The position numbers and the translations under genes were made by a program. From the NCBI RefSeq assembly GCF_025717535.1, contig NZ_JAJIRO010000001.1, forward strand, positions 868,001 through 932,000: 64,000 nt of DNA. The letters are read 5' to 3'. The DNA comes from Paucibacter sp. Y2R2-4 (GTDB lineage: Bacteria; Pseudomonadota; Gammaproteobacteria; Burkholderiales; Burkholderiaceae_C). The notes beneath the pieces were generated by a model, which was not told the DNA's origin, made no database searches, and was given only the letters and a program-made list of their open reading frames with translations. The stretch's first letter is position 1, and every line of letters starts with the position of its first letter. Below, in pieces: positions 37,801 to 46,809 of the stretch.

Positions 37801-39123
37801 ATGCCGCGCCCCCAAATCGCGCTCAATCTGTTCTGGCGCACCTTTGCCCTGCTGGCCTTGCTGCTCCTGGGTGGGGTGCTGGCTTGGCAACAAACCTTCA
37901 AAGTGCTGGAGGCCGAGCCACGCGCGCTCGAGGCCGCCCAACAACTGGCTGGACTGGTCAACCTGAGCCGGGTGGCCCTGGCCGACACCGACAGCATCAA
38001 CCGCGTGGCCGTGCTCAGCAGCTTGGCACGCAGCGAAGCGGTGCAAGTGCGCCTGGCCGAAGCGCATGACAGCTGGCAGCCCTATGACATGAATGCCTTC
38101 GCCAAGCAATTGGCGGCGGAGTTGCGCAGCAAGCTGGGGCCTTCAACCTTGGTGGCACGCAGCGTCAACGGGGCCTCGGGTCTGTGGGTGCGCTTCAGCA
38201 TCGGCGACGAGGCTTATTGGCTGCAGACCAGCCCCACGCCGCTGAGTATCTCCAGCTCCAGCAATGTCTTGTGGCTGCTGATCGCCTTGGTGGCCACGGT
38301 CTTGGGTTCGGCCGCCATCACACGGCTGATCAACCAACCTTTGCGCGAGCTGAGCATTGCGGCACACCGCATCCGCGAAGGGGAATACGAATCGCGCCTG
38401 GACGAGAGCACCCGCACCAGCGAGATTCGCGACGTCAATATGGGCTTCAACCGCATGGCCCGCGAATTGGCCAAGATGGAAGAAGACCGCACCGTGATGC
38501 TGGCCGGTATCTCGCATGACCTGCGCACGCCGCTGGCCCGGCTGCGCCTGGAGGCTGAGATGAGCGTGCCGGACGAGCAGGCGCGCCAGTTCATGGCGCA
38601 AGACATCGACCAACTCGACGCCATCATTCACAAATTCATGGACTACGCCCGCCCCTCCGAGTTGCAACTGCAACCGGTGGGTCTGCGCAGCTTGGTGGAA
38701 CGCGAAGCCCTGGGCTTTCGCAATCCGCAACAACTGAGCATCAGCGTCGAGCTGCCCTCGGACTTGAAAGTTTGGGCCGATGAAACCGAGCTGGGCCGGG
38801 TGTTGCTGAACCTGTTCGAGAACGCACGCCGCTACGGCCATGAGCCCGAGCAAGGCGCACGCGTCGAAGTCAGCTGCAGCCAGAGCGGCCCGTGGGTCGC
38901 CCTGCAAGTGCGCGACTTCGGGCCCGGTGTGCCGGCTGACAAGCTGGCTCGTTTGACCACGCCCTTCTTCCGCGGCGACGCGGCCCGCACCGCCGCCACG
39001 GGCGCCGGCCTGGGCCTGGCCATTGTTGAAAAGTCGGTCCAGCGCCTGGGCGGACAACTGGAAATCGGCAATGCCGAGGGTGGCGGCTTGTTCGCCATCA
39101 TTCGACTGCAAAAGGCCGGCTGA
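37801..39123 (+). CDS. envZ: EnvZ-type sensor histidine kinase
   Basis: 440-residue membrane kinase partnering the upstream OmpR. Membrane helix 1 about residues 12-32, a periplasmic sensor domain (33-155), helix 2 about 158-178, HAMP domain, then phospho-acceptor motif AGISHDLRTPLARLRLE (His near residue 240), and ATPase domain with N-box LLNLFENARRYG, G1 VRDFGPGVP and G2 GAGLGLAIVEK. The HAMP-HisKA sequence and gene order match EnvZ of beta-proteobacteria. A 230-base gap follows before the next gene. Confidence 0.92.
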   Translation: MPRPQIALNLFWRTFALLALLLLGGVLAWQQTFKVLEAEPRALEAAQQLAGLVNLSRVALADTDSINRVAVLSSLARSEAVQVRLAEAHDSWQPYDMNAFAKQLAAELRSKLGPSTLVARSVNGASGLWVRFSIGDEAYWLQTSPTPLSISSSSNVLWLLIALVATVLGSAAITRLINQPLRELSIAAHRIREGEYESRLDESTRTSEIRDVNMGFNRMARELAKMEEDRTVMLAGISHDLRTPLARLRLEAEMSVPDEQARQFMAQDIDQLDAIIHKFMDYARPSELQLQPVGLRSLVEREALGFRNPQQLSISVELPSDLKVWADETELGRVLLNLFENARRYGHEPEQGARVEVSCSQSGPWVALQVRDFGPGVPADKLARLTTPFFRGDAARTAATGAGLGLAIVEKSVQRLGGQLEIGNAEGGGLFAIIRLQKAG

Positions 39124-39353
39124 GCCCCAGCCTCAAGCCTCCCCCTTGTGGGTGACTGGTGAATGGCAACAGTAGCAAAGCAAGCTACGCCGCGTTGCGA
39201 ATTTTGATACTCCCTTGATCCTGCTGGCGCCGCCGTCAGTGCGGCATGACACTGCGCCGCATTCAGCCCATGCACACCGCAAGGCGCAGTCCCCAGCCGC
39301 ACCCCTGGCATGGTCGACAGCCCCAAGCGGCGCCTTCACAACAAGGAGCTCAC

Positions 39354-39917
39354 ATGTCAAACACGCGCCAACTTGCCACCCTGCTTTTGTTTTGCGTCGC
39401 AGCCGGCGGCGCCTGCGCCCAGCCCTATGTAGGCGGCGGCCTGAGCGCCGCCGTCAAGACCGAGTCTGACTGCGGCAGCCAGCAAAGCAATAGCAAAGAC
39501 TGCGGCTTCAAAACTCGCCTAGGCGCCAAGTTCTACGGTGGCTATTTGTTTGAGCATGTCGGGGTCGAAGGCATGGTGTTTGGTGCAAGCGGCAGCAACT
39601 TCAGTGTGAACAAAGGGGAAGCACGCTTCGACGGTTATGGCGGCGAGGGCGTCTACCTGGTGCTGCCCTTGAAGGCGGATCGCTTCATGCTCAAAGGCAA
39701 GCTCGGTCTTGCCTACGTCACAGGCCGATTGGTGAACCATGACAACTCCAAAACCTTCGACAAGTCGAGCACCCAGTTTTTGGTGGGAGCCTCGGCGGGC
39801 TTGCTTCTGGGCAAGCACTGGGCCTTGAATCTCGATTGGGACCGCATCCCGGTGCGCTTCACGGATCGCAGCACCGTCGCCAATATGGTGTCTCTGGGGG
39901 CCAGCTACAGCTTCTAA
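39354..39917 (+). CDS. Small outer-membrane beta-barrel protein
   Basis: 187-residue outer-membrane protein. The start at 39354 follows an ideal AAGGAG; signal peptide residues 1-22 (cleavage after GACAQ). The mature part alternates hydrophobic and polar residues as in 8-stranded OmpA-like or opacity-type barrels, opens YVGGGLSAAVK and ends in Phe (SLGASYSF). Two Cys (SDCGS and KDCGF) near the N-terminus may pair. It is clearly related to the barrel at 44836-45435 (KFYGGYLFEHVGVEGMVFG against KIYGGINYENFGVEVLAFG). Possibly an OmpR target. Confidence 0.82.
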   Translation: MSNTRQLATLLLFCVAAGGACAQPYVGGGLSAAVKTESDCGSQQSNSKDCGFKTRLGAKFYGGYLFEHVGVEGMVFGASGSNFSVNKGEARFDGYGGEGVYLVLPLKADRFMLKGKLGLAYVTGRLVNHDNSKTFDKSSTQFLVGASAGLLLGKHWALNLDWDRIPVRFTDRSTVANMVSLGASYSF

Positions 39918-40088
39918 GCGCAAGAAAGAACACGGCGCAACAAGAAGCCCGCTTTTCGATCCGTTCAAGGGCTGCCGGTGCCGCGGCCCGCGTCGGGGCA
40001 GCGCCCGGCGCCCCTTCAAGGCACGAATCCTCATCATCCACTTACGTCGGCCTTGTCATCTCAGGCCTCAAACAGGGAGAAACACCTC

Positions 40089-40907
40089 ATGAATGCACTA
40101 CTGAAGCAATTCCTTTTGGCCGCAACAGCGGCGGCCTGCATCGCACTCACTGCCTGCGGGGGCGGCGGCAGCGGCGACAACCCGATTCCTCCTAGCCCCG
40201 AAGCGCACATCAACAGCAGCAATTTTCTCGAAGCAACCGGGATTGCGGCTGCCGGCGCACAACATGGTGGCGATCAACTGAGCGCGGGAGCAGCGCCGGT
40301 TTTCGAATTGAAAGAGCAAGGTACGCCGGGCACCTATGCCTGCAAGGACGGCGGAACGGTCAATATGGCCCTGGTCGACAAGGTCAACAATCTGACGGTT
40401 TTGAACTGCAAGTCGGGCAATGTATTCGTCGCTTCTGGCGCCATCACCGACACCAGCGAAACCACGGCGGCCGGCCAAGTCCATGCCATCAAGATCAAGG
40501 ACCTGAGTTTTCGAGTCGGCGACACCGACCTGACCATGCAGACCCTCAATGGCAGCATGAATGCCACGCTCAAGCCTGATGGCTCACTGAGCGCCGTCAA
40601 AGCCGATTTCAGCTACACCCGCAATGGCCGCACCGACACCTTGGCGCTCAACCAAGAAGCGAATGGCCAGATGTTCATCGAAGTGCAAACGCCCAATTTC
40701 CCTCAGAAGCTGGCGATCGACATCAGCGCGGACGAGAAGACCGTCAAGATCTCCAGCCGAGGCGATGGCTCCTCGGTGACCGTGATTGAAAGCAGCGACG
40801 GCAAGAGCTACACGCTGGAATTGCGAGGCATCGGCGGCGGCAGCCCGATCGCCACCAAGACCCTGACTTCGGCAGAGTTCGAGGCTTTGATCAAGAAGTG
40901 GCTGTAA
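40089..40907 (+). CDS. Putative lipoprotein, unknown function
   Basis: 272-residue lipoprotein from the ATG at 40089 (AGGGAG upstream). Signal peptide with lipobox ALTAC (Cys23) followed by Gly/Ser-rich CGGGGSGDN, typical of surface or periplasmic lipoproteins. Two further Cys (TYACKDG and LNCKSG) suggest a disulfide. The rest is beta-strand-like with many Thr/Ser/Asp and no recognised domain. It lies 171 bases after the barrel gene and may share its transcript. Confidence 0.75.
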   Translation: MNALLKQFLLAATAAACIALTACGGGGSGDNPIPPSPEAHINSSNFLEATGIAAAGAQHGGDQLSAGAAPVFELKEQGTPGTYACKDGGTVNMALVDKVNNLTVLNCKSGNVFVASGAITDTSETTAAGQVHAIKIKDLSFRVGDTDLTMQTLNGSMNATLKPDGSLSAVKADFSYTRNGRTDTLALNQEANGQMFIEVQTPNFPQKLAIDISADEKTVKISSRGDGSSVTVIESSDGKSYTLELRGIGGGSPIATKTLTSAEFEALIKKWL

Positions 40908-40934
40908 GCCCAACTCGTACGAAGCGCCTCTGAT

Positions 40935-40958
40935 GCCGTCGCGGTCGCGCGCGACGGC
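40935..40958. terminator. GC-rich hairpin between convergent genes
   Basis: Perfect 9-base inverted repeat GCCGTCGCG / CGCGACGGC with a 6-base loop, between the lipoprotein gene and ispF. No T-run, so termination is uncertain. Confidence 0.45.
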
Positions 40959-40979
40959 CTTCGCCTCAAAGCTCTTCGA

Positions 40980-41480
40980 TCAAGTCTTGACCAAGAGGCA
41001 CACCGCATGGGCCTCCATCGCGAGGCACTCGCCCACCGGTCCCATCTTCTCAGCCGTCTTGGCCTTGACATTGACCTGTCCCATATCAATGCCCAGCACC
41101 TCGGCCAGACGGGCGCGCATGGCCGGAATATGCGGCGCCATCTTGGGCGCTTGCGCCTTGATGGTGGAGTCGATATTGATGAGTTGCCAACCTTCGGCCT
41201 GCACCCGGCGGTAGGCTTCGGCCAGCAAAACCATCGAGTCGGCACCCTTGAACTCGGCCGCGGTATCGGGGAAAAGCTTGCCGATATCGCCCAGCGCTGC
41301 GGCGCCCAGCAGGGCGTCGGTGATGGCGTGAGCCAAGGCGTCCGCATCCGAGTGGCCCAGCAGGCCATGGGTGTGCGGGATGGTCACGCCGCCCAGAATC
41401 AAAGGCCGCCCGGTCACCAAGACGTGGGTATCCCAGCCTTCACCAATGCGGATCGGAGGGAGTGCAGAAGTAGAAGCCAT
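40980..41480 (-). CDS. ispF: 2-C-methyl-D-erythritol 2,4-cyclodiphosphate synthase
   Basis: MEP-pathway enzyme forming the cyclic diphosphate intermediate for isoprenoids. 166 residues from the ATG at 41480 (MASTSALPP); the frame extends upstream without support. Metal ligands appear in [11 protein letters not shown] (Asp and His) and in the [20 protein letters not shown] region; [19 protein letters not shown] and the C-terminal KAKTAEKMG are typical. ispD, often directly beside ispF, is here 4.6 kb away (46060-46773) on the same strand with four genes between. Confidence 0.96.
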   Translation of the reverse strand: MASTSALPPIRIGEGWDTHVLVTGRPLILGGVTIPHTHGLLGHSDADALAHAITDALLGAAALGDIGKLFPDTAAEFKGADSMVLLAEAYRRVQAEGWQLINIDSTIKAQAPKMAPHIPAMRARLAEVLGIDMGQVNVKAKTAEKMGPVGECLAMEAHAVCLLVKT

Positions 41481-41589
41481 GCGTGCGAGAACCTTGCAAG
41501 TACAAAAGACAGGAACGATCAATTTTCGCTGCCAGCTTAGCGCATGCACAAAGCTGCGCTATGGTGGCGGCCTTGATTGATGGCTGACC

Positions 41590-43893
41590 ATGTCTAACCT
41601 CTCCACACGGCTGGCGCCGCCCAAAAGGCCTGCGCTGTTCTCTCCATTGATGAGCGCGCTGTTGCTGGCGTGCAGCTTGTGTCTGCACGCCCGTCCGGCA
41701 CAGGCGCAAGTTCCATCACAAGCACCCGAAAGTACATCGACCAACACCGCGCCCGCCGACGCCAGCCGGCCCAAGATTGGCCTGGTGCTTTCCGGCGGCG
41801 GTGTACGTGGTCTGGCCCATATTGGTGTCTTGCGAGTGTTGCAGGAGTTGCGTGTACCGGTTGATATGGTCGTGGGCACCAGCATGGGCGCCGTGGTCGG
41901 TGGCGCTTTTGCCTCGGGCCGCAAGATCGACGAGCTGGAAGACTTCGTGCGGCGTACCGATTGGCCCGCCATCATGGCCGATCGTCCACCACGGCAGAAC
42001 TTGAGTTTCAGGCGCCGCGAGGAAGACCAAATCCTGCCTTCCCGGATTGAGCTGGGCCTGCACCGCGACAGCGGCGTGAGCTTGCCGCCAGCAGCGGCCG
42101 GCAATAGCTCGCTGGAGTTCGCGCTGGAGCGCTTGGTACCGCCCTTGCAAGCCGAGTCGCCCATCAGCCAGATGAACCTGCCCTTCCGGGCCGTGGCCAC
42201 CGATTTGCTCAGCGGCGACATGCTGGAAATGGTGGACACGCCGCTGTTTCTGGCCATGCGCGCCTCCATGGCCATTCCTGGTGTCTTCACGCCGGTGCGC
42301 ATCAATGGCCGCTCGGTGGTGGACGGCGGACTGGTGCGCAATCTGGGCATCGATATCGCCCGCAAGATGGGCGCCGAGGTGATCATCGCGGTGAACGTCG
42401 GTTCACCGCTGCTGGAGGAGCGCGAAATCACCAGCGCTGTCGGTGTGGCCAACCAGATGATCCAGATCCTCACCAACCAAAACGTCGCGCAGTCCTTGAA
42501 AGACTTGCGGCCCGAGGATGTGCTGATCGACCCGGACCTGGGCAATATCGCCTTCATGGACTTCACGCGTTACGAAGAGGCGATCGCCTCGGGCCAGCGC
42601 GGCGCCATGGCTGCCCATGAGCGTTTGCGCGCCCTGTCTTTGTCGCCCGAAGCCTATGCAGAACAAGAGTTGCGTCGGCACCAGCAGCCGATTCAGCTGG
42701 TCAAGCAACTGCCCCTGGCCAGCCTGACCCTGCGCGGCACCAAGCACACCAATGCCGAGGCCTTGACGGCCGAGCTTGACCTGCCCATTGGCAAGCCCAC
42801 CGGCTTGCCCGAAATTCAAAAAGCTGCCGCAGAGCTCTATGGCCGCGGCGACTTTGAACGCATCGACACCCAGATCAGTGACGAGAACGGCCGCCGCCAA
42901 GTCACGCTGAATCTGACCGAGGCCGACTGGGCCAGCAGCCGCCTGCGGGTGGGCCTGGAGCTCTACAGCGACTTCGACGAAGCCAATCGCTTTTCGCTTT
43001 CGGTCATGCATGTCTGGACCTGGTTGAACCGCTGGGGTGCGGAGTTACGCACCATCGGCACCATCGGCGCCAAACGCAAGTTGGGCACCGAGTTTTTTCA
43101 ACCGCTGGGCGCTGGCTCCCCATGGTTCGCGGCAGTTGGCGCGAGCTATGGTGCTGATTCCGTAGACCAATACAACGACCAGGGGCAGCGCGTCGCCCGC
43201 CTGAATGTGAACCTGGCCAGCGCAGCCCTCGCATTTGGACGCCAGCTGGGTAACTGGGGCGATATTCGCCTAGGCACCACGCGCGGTCGGCAGCGTTTGA
43301 GTTTGGCCATTCCGGAGAATCCCGGACTGCAACTGAAGAACTCCATCACCCAGCACAGCCTTTCGTTCCGGGCCGATACCTTGGATTCATTGGCCTTCCC
43401 CAGCCGAGGTCTGTTGCTCGAGGCTCATTTGGTTCGCCAGACCGTGGAAGGCCTGGAGTCATCGAAGGACTATTTCGACATTCGGGGTCTGGCCGCCTTC
43501 CGGCTCGGCAGCTGGGCCGGCCATGTTTACGCAGAAGCGGCCAGTACGGCGATTGGCGGCAACGCGGGTCAGTTGGGCGGATTTTTGCGCCTCTCGGGCT
43601 CGCCACAGGGTTCGCTCAACGGCAGCTCCGTCGGCATGACACGACTGGTAATGGCTCGCCAGATCGGGCTGATGCCGGTGGGATTTGGCGGCGCGATACG
43701 GGCCGGCTTCTCGGCCGAGGCCGGCGCCGTTTTGAAGGCCAATGACAAGGCCTTGTTGGATCTGCCGGAGAGCAAATTGGCCGGCAGCGGCTTCATCTCC
43801 ATCGATACCCGCTTCGGCCCCTTCTATCTGGCGGCCGGCAGCACCTACAAAGGCCAGTCCTCGCTCTACCTCTTCCTCGGCCCGATCTGGTAA
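41590..43893 (+). CDS. PlpD-like patatin autotransporter (type Vd)
   Basis: 767-residue outer-membrane protein. Signal peptide residues 1-40; patatin phospholipase domain about 63-260 with oxyanion loop SGGGVRG (68-74), nucleophile Ser98 in GTSMG and catalytic Asp245 in VDGG; a linker; a POTRA-like domain about 355-430 (SLTLRGTKHTNAEAL); and a C-terminal barrel of the BamA/Omp85-related surface-antigen family ending LYLFLGPIW. This order defines type Vd secretion (PlpD, FplA), in which the lipase is exported through its own barrel. Transcribed divergently from ispF and ending 7 bases from the convergent regulator. Confidence 0.9.
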   Translation: MSNLSTRLAPPKRPALFSPLMSALLLACSLCLHARPAQAQVPSQAPESTSTNTAPADASRPKIGLVLSGGGVRGLAHIGVLRVLQELRVPVDMVVGTSMGAVVGGAFASGRKIDELEDFVRRTDWPAIMADRPPRQNLSFRRREEDQILPSRIELGLHRDSGVSLPPAAAGNSSLEFALERLVPPLQAESPISQMNLPFRAVATDLLSGDMLEMVDTPLFLAMRASMAIPGVFTPVRINGRSVVDGGLVRNLGIDIARKMGAEVIIAVNVGSPLLEEREITSAVGVANQMIQILTNQNVAQSLKDLRPEDVLIDPDLGNIAFMDFTRYEEAIASGQRGAMAAHERLRALSLSPEAYAEQELRRHQQPIQLVKQLPLASLTLRGTKHTNAEALTAELDLPIGKPTGLPEIQKAAAELYGRGDFERIDTQISDENGRRQVTLNLTEADWASSRLRVGLELYSDFDEANRFSLSVMHVWTWLNRWGAELRTIGTIGAKRKLGTEFFQPLGAGSPWFAAVGASYGADSVDQYNDQGQRVARLNVNLASAALAFGRQLGNWGDIRLGTTRGRQRLSLAIPENPGLQLKNSITQHSLSFRADTLDSLAFPSRGLLLEAHLVRQTVEGLESSKDYFDIRGLAAFRLGSWAGHVYAEAASTAIGGNAGQLGGFLRLSGSPQGSLNGSSVGMTRLVMARQIGLMPVGFGGAIRAGFSAEAGAVLKANDKALLDLPESKLAGSGFISIDTRFGPFYLAAGSTYKGQSSLYLFLGPIW

Positions 43894-43900
43894 GGCCCGC

Positions 43901-44641
43901 TCAGGACTTTTGACGCCGCATCGCGGTGAACTGCGCGAACTCCCAGGAGCGCAGCCCCAGCAGCAAGGTGAAGCCATCGCGCTCAGCCGGCTGCAGGCGC
44001 TGGTCATCCTGATGCAGGCGGGCCAAGTCGGCGGCCAATTGGCGGATTTTTTGCACCAACTCCTGAGCACTCGGGTTGGAAAGCCTGCCATGCACGCACA
44101 ACAAGGTCTCGCCGGCGCCATCGAAACGCCCACCGAAATAATCGTCCACCACATATTTGCGGAAGAACTGCTGCACCGGGCCATCGGGCAGCCAGCGGAA
44201 GGCGATCGACACGCGCATGCGATAGCGGTTCATCGCCTTCAGTTCGATCAACTCCAAGCGATCTAACTTCACCAAATAGCGGATGCATTCGGTCACTGAA
44301 ATATCGTAAACCTCGATGATCTGCTCCAGGGACCAATGGCCCAGGCAGCAGATGGCCACCAGCAGCAGCTTGGGGTCTTGCACCAGCGACTTTTCTTGGT
44401 CCAGGGTCAAGGTGTCGGCGTGCGGCGTGGCGTCGGCCGACTGACGCAACACATCCTCCATCGCAACGCCCACCGACTTGCAGATTTGCTCCAGCCGGGT
44501 GAGGCTCATATCGCCCTGTGAGAACACGCGTTTGATGCTGGACTCGCTCATGTCCAAGCGCGTCGCCAATTGCTTATAGGTCACGCCAGCCGCGCGCATT
44601 TCGCTGCGCAGGACCTGAATGATGACTTCCGGACTGCTCAT
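43901..44641 (-). CDS. HTH (XRE-like) transcriptional regulator with uncharacterised C-terminal domain
   Basis: 246-residue DNA-binding protein; the start at 44641 follows GAGGGAGG. N-terminal Cro/C1-type helix-turn-helix (about residues 8-68): YKQLATRLDMSESSIKRVFS is the recognition region, then EQICKSVGVAMEDVL. The C-terminal 165 residues contain a possible winged segment (LEQIIEVYDISVTECIRYL) and a region RMRVSIAFRWLPDGPVQQFF without recognised family. A perfect inverted repeat lies directly upstream (44664-44688), suggesting autoregulation and control of the divergent barrel gene. Confidence 0.83.
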   Translation of the reverse strand: MSSPEVIIQVLRSEMRAAGVTYKQLATRLDMSESSIKRVFSQGDMSLTRLEQICKSVGVAMEDVLRQSADATPHADTLTLDQEKSLVQDPKLLLVAICCLGHWSLEQIIEVYDISVTECIRYLVKLDRLELIELKAMNRYRMRVSIAFRWLPDGPVQQFFRKYVVDDYFGGRFDGAGETLLCVHGRLSNPSAQELVQKIRQLAADLARLHQDDQRLQPAERDGFTLLLGLRSWEFAQFTAMRRQKS

Positions 44642-44663
44642 GAGCCTCCCTCGGCATTGCTGA

Positions 44664-44688
44664 TTTGGTAGCGCATGGTAGTACCAAA
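44664..44688. promoter_or_regulatory. Inverted-repeat operator candidate in the divergent promoter region
   Basis: Perfect 7-base inverted repeat TTTGGTA (44664-44670) / TACCAAA (44682-44688) with an 11-base spacer, which itself contains GGTAG. It starts 23 bases upstream of the HTH regulator's ATG and about 150 bases upstream of the barrel gene at 44836. The 18-base centre-to-centre spacing fits a dimeric HTH regulator. Confidence 0.5.
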
Positions 44689-44835
44689 GAGGTCTGATAT
44701 CGCGACAAAGTCCAAGATCCTGGCAATTCACGGCCTGCGAGTCAACACTCCGTTCCGTCGTCGCTGATCAAGCGGGTCCTCCGGCCCCAAGCAGGCGGCG
44801 ACAACACAGCAGTAAACCCAAGGAGTTGTTTCACC

Positions 44836-45435
44836 ATGTCGAAGTTCTTCCGTCTGACCCGCTCGTTGCCTGCCACTTTGGTGGCCCTGTTCGCTCTTGC
44901 AACTGCCGCTGGCAGCGCACACGCAGCCCCTCAAGCCGAGACCTATGTCGGCGCCAATATTGGCCTCTACGACAAGTACGACATCAAATGCAATAGCGGT
45001 CAAAAGTGCGACCAAACGGCGAGCCTCGGCGGCAAGATTTATGGCGGCATCAACTACGAGAATTTCGGTGTGGAAGTGCTGGCCTTTGGCGTAGGCAAGG
45101 GCGAAGGCCGCCTGCGCCAAGCCGGACAAGATGCACAAGGCACGGTCAAGATCGGCGGCCTCGGTGTCGTCGGCACCCTGCCCCTGAACTTCGGTGACTT
45201 CACGCTGAAAGGCAAGCTGGGCGGTGCCTACACCCGCGGCGTGGCCAACTACACCGCCGGCGGCAGCGAAAGCAAAAACAGCTTCGGCCTGCTGGCCGGT
45301 GCGGGCCTCAGCTATGCCATCAGCAAGACCCTCAGCGTCAATGCCGACTATGACTACCTGAGCGCCAAGTACAACAAGGCTGGCGACAAAGCCAATGTGA
45401 ATATGTTCTCTGTGGGCATGAGCTACAAGTTCTAA
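44836..45435 (+). CDS. Small outer-membrane beta-barrel protein
   Basis: 199-residue outer-membrane protein. AAGGAG upstream; signal peptide residues 1-31 (cleavage after AHAA). Mature part shows eight-strand barrel character, opens ETYVGANIGLYDKYD, carries a Cys pair (IKCNSG and QKCDQ), and ends in Phe (GMSYKF). Related to the barrel at 39354-39917. A second barrel gene follows 75 bases after its stop, separated by a strong hairpin. Likely controlled by the divergent HTH regulator; the role of the barrel is unknown. Confidence 0.82.
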   Translation: MSKFFRLTRSLPATLVALFALATAAGSAHAAPQAETYVGANIGLYDKYDIKCNSGQKCDQTASLGGKIYGGINYENFGVEVLAFGVGKGEGRLRQAGQDAQGTVKIGGLGVVGTLPLNFGDFTLKGKLGGAYTRGVANYTAGGSESKNSFGLLAGAGLSYAISKTLSVNADYDYLSAKYNKAGDKANVNMFSVGMSYKF

Positions 45436-45448
45436 GGCCCGGCCCCTA

Positions 45449-45475
45449 GGGCGGCAGCCTAGCGAGCTGCCGCCC
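45449..45475 (+). other. Strong intercistronic hairpin between two barrel genes
   Basis: Perfect 10-base stem GGGCGGCAGC / GCTGCCGCCC with a 7-base loop, 13 bases after the first barrel gene. No T-run follows. It could stabilise the upstream message or reduce read-through to the second gene. Confidence 0.6.
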
Positions 45476-45510
45476 GCCACTTCCAGCCAGCACAAGAAAA
45501 GGAGACTCCC

Positions 45511-46059
45511 ATGCAAAAAATCCTTCGCGGCCTCGCTGCTGCTTCCATCGTCTGCAGCGGCCTTGCTTCAAGCTTGTTGGCTCGCGCGGCGCCAAGCGGC
45601 ATCGAAGAAAGCGGTGTGTATTTGGGAGCCTCTCTTGGCGCCGCCAATGGCAAATCCAAGGTCTATGAGCGCGGCAAGGAGCCGTCCCTCGGCTTCACAC
45701 TGGGTTATCGATTTACGCCCAATCAATCGGTTGAGCTCTACGCCCGAACCCTGAACTTCGCCTTTTTCGAGGGTCTGTTTGAGCCCCAGGATTACTACTA
45801 CCCCGAAGACCACATCGGCGTCTCCTGGCTAGGCAACTTGCCCATCAGCGACAAGCTGGGGCTGTACGGCCGACTCGGCGTGGGCAGCACCCGCATGGTG
45901 TCTGCCAAGAGCCAGGGCTCGCGCCGCGACACCGAGGGCTCTGGGGGCATCGGTTTGAGCTATGCCTTCACGCCCCGCATCGTCACCAAGCTGGAGTACA
46001 TGCGCCTGTTCAAGTCCGAGCTGAACCTGCTGTCGGCAGGCTTTGAATATCGATTCTGA
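45511..46059 (+). CDS. Small outer-membrane beta-barrel protein
   Basis: 182-residue outer-membrane protein. AAAGGAG upstream; signal peptide residues 1-27 (cleavage after ARAAP). Barrel-like alternation through the mature part, with FTLGYRFTPNQSVELYAR and a Tyr-rich loop EPQDYYYPED, ending in Phe (AGFEYRF). It is more distant from the other two barrels in this region. The stop codon directly abuts the convergent ispD. Confidence 0.8.
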   Translation: MQKILRGLAAASIVCSGLASSLLARAAPSGIEESGVYLGASLGAANGKSKVYERGKEPSLGFTLGYRFTPNQSVELYARTLNFAFFEGLFEPQDYYYPEDHIGVSWLGNLPISDKLGLYGRLGVGSTRMVSAKSQGSRRDTEGSGGIGLSYAFTPRIVTKLEYMRLFKSELNLLSAGFEYRF

Positions 46060-46773
46060 TCAGGCGCGGCTGAGCAGCAAGCGCTCGGCCAAAGCGAAGT
46101 CAGCCGGCCAGGTGACCTTGAAGTTCTCCATCGAACTCTCCACCAGCAAGGGCTGATGACCCAGCGCCTCAACGGCGCTGGCCTCGTCGGTGATGGATTC
46201 ATCCAGCTGAGCGAGCGCCGGCATCAAAAGCCCGAGGCGGAACATTTGTGGCGTTTGCGCCGCCCATTTCTCGGCGCGTGAAATGGTCGCGGCCACGCGG
46301 CCTTGCTGCGAGGCTTTCAGGGTGTCGGCCAGCGGCAAAGCCAGCAAACCGCCCACCTCATCGGAGGCGCAAGCCGCCATCAAGCGCTCGACCCACTCTG
46401 GGCGCAGCAAGCAGCGCGCCGCGTCATGCACCAAAACCCAGTCATGCGGCTGAGCACCCAAGGCCTGCAATTCACGCAAGCCATTGGCCACGGTCTCGGC
46501 GCGGCTGGCGCCGCCGCAGCGCGCCACCCACGCGCCCTCGCCCTTGAACCCCGGCACTTCCGACTCGAACTGATCATCTTGCGGCGACAAGACCACCAAG
46601 GTCCCGACCAAACCCTTGACCTCGCTGAGTGCTTGCAAGGTATGCCCCATCATGGCTTGGCCCGCCAGCTTCACATATTGCTTAGGGCCCTCGGCGCCTG
46701 AACGTGCACCAATACCAGCGGCCGGTACCAAGGCAAAGCTGCGCGGCTGCTGCCCGATTGTGTAGTTCGTCAT
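46060..46773 (-). CDS. ispD: 2-C-methyl-D-erythritol 4-phosphate cytidylyltransferase
   Basis: MEP-pathway enzyme attaching CMP to methylerythritol phosphate. 237 residues. N-terminal FALVPAAGIGARSG with the Gly-rich nucleotide loop, KQYVKLAGQAMMGHTLQ, GGASRAETVANGL, VLVHDAARCL and the C-terminal KVTWPADFALAERLL are all IspD hallmarks. It is separated from ispF by the patatin, regulator and barrel genes. The start lies 36 bases from the divergent RlmN-like gene. Confidence 0.96.
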   Translation of the reverse strand: MTNYTIGQQPRSFALVPAAGIGARSGAEGPKQYVKLAGQAMMGHTLQALSEVKGLVGTLVVLSPQDDQFESEVPGFKGEGAWVARCGGASRAETVANGLRELQALGAQPHDWVLVHDAARCLLRPEWVERLMAACASDEVGGLLALPLADTLKASQQGRVAATISRAEKWAAQTPQMFRLGLLMPALAQLDESITDEASAVEALGHQPLLVESSMENFKVTWPADFALAERLLLSRA

Positions 46774-46809
46774 CGGGGCATTTTAGGGGCGACCTAAAAT
46801 CGCGCCTCC

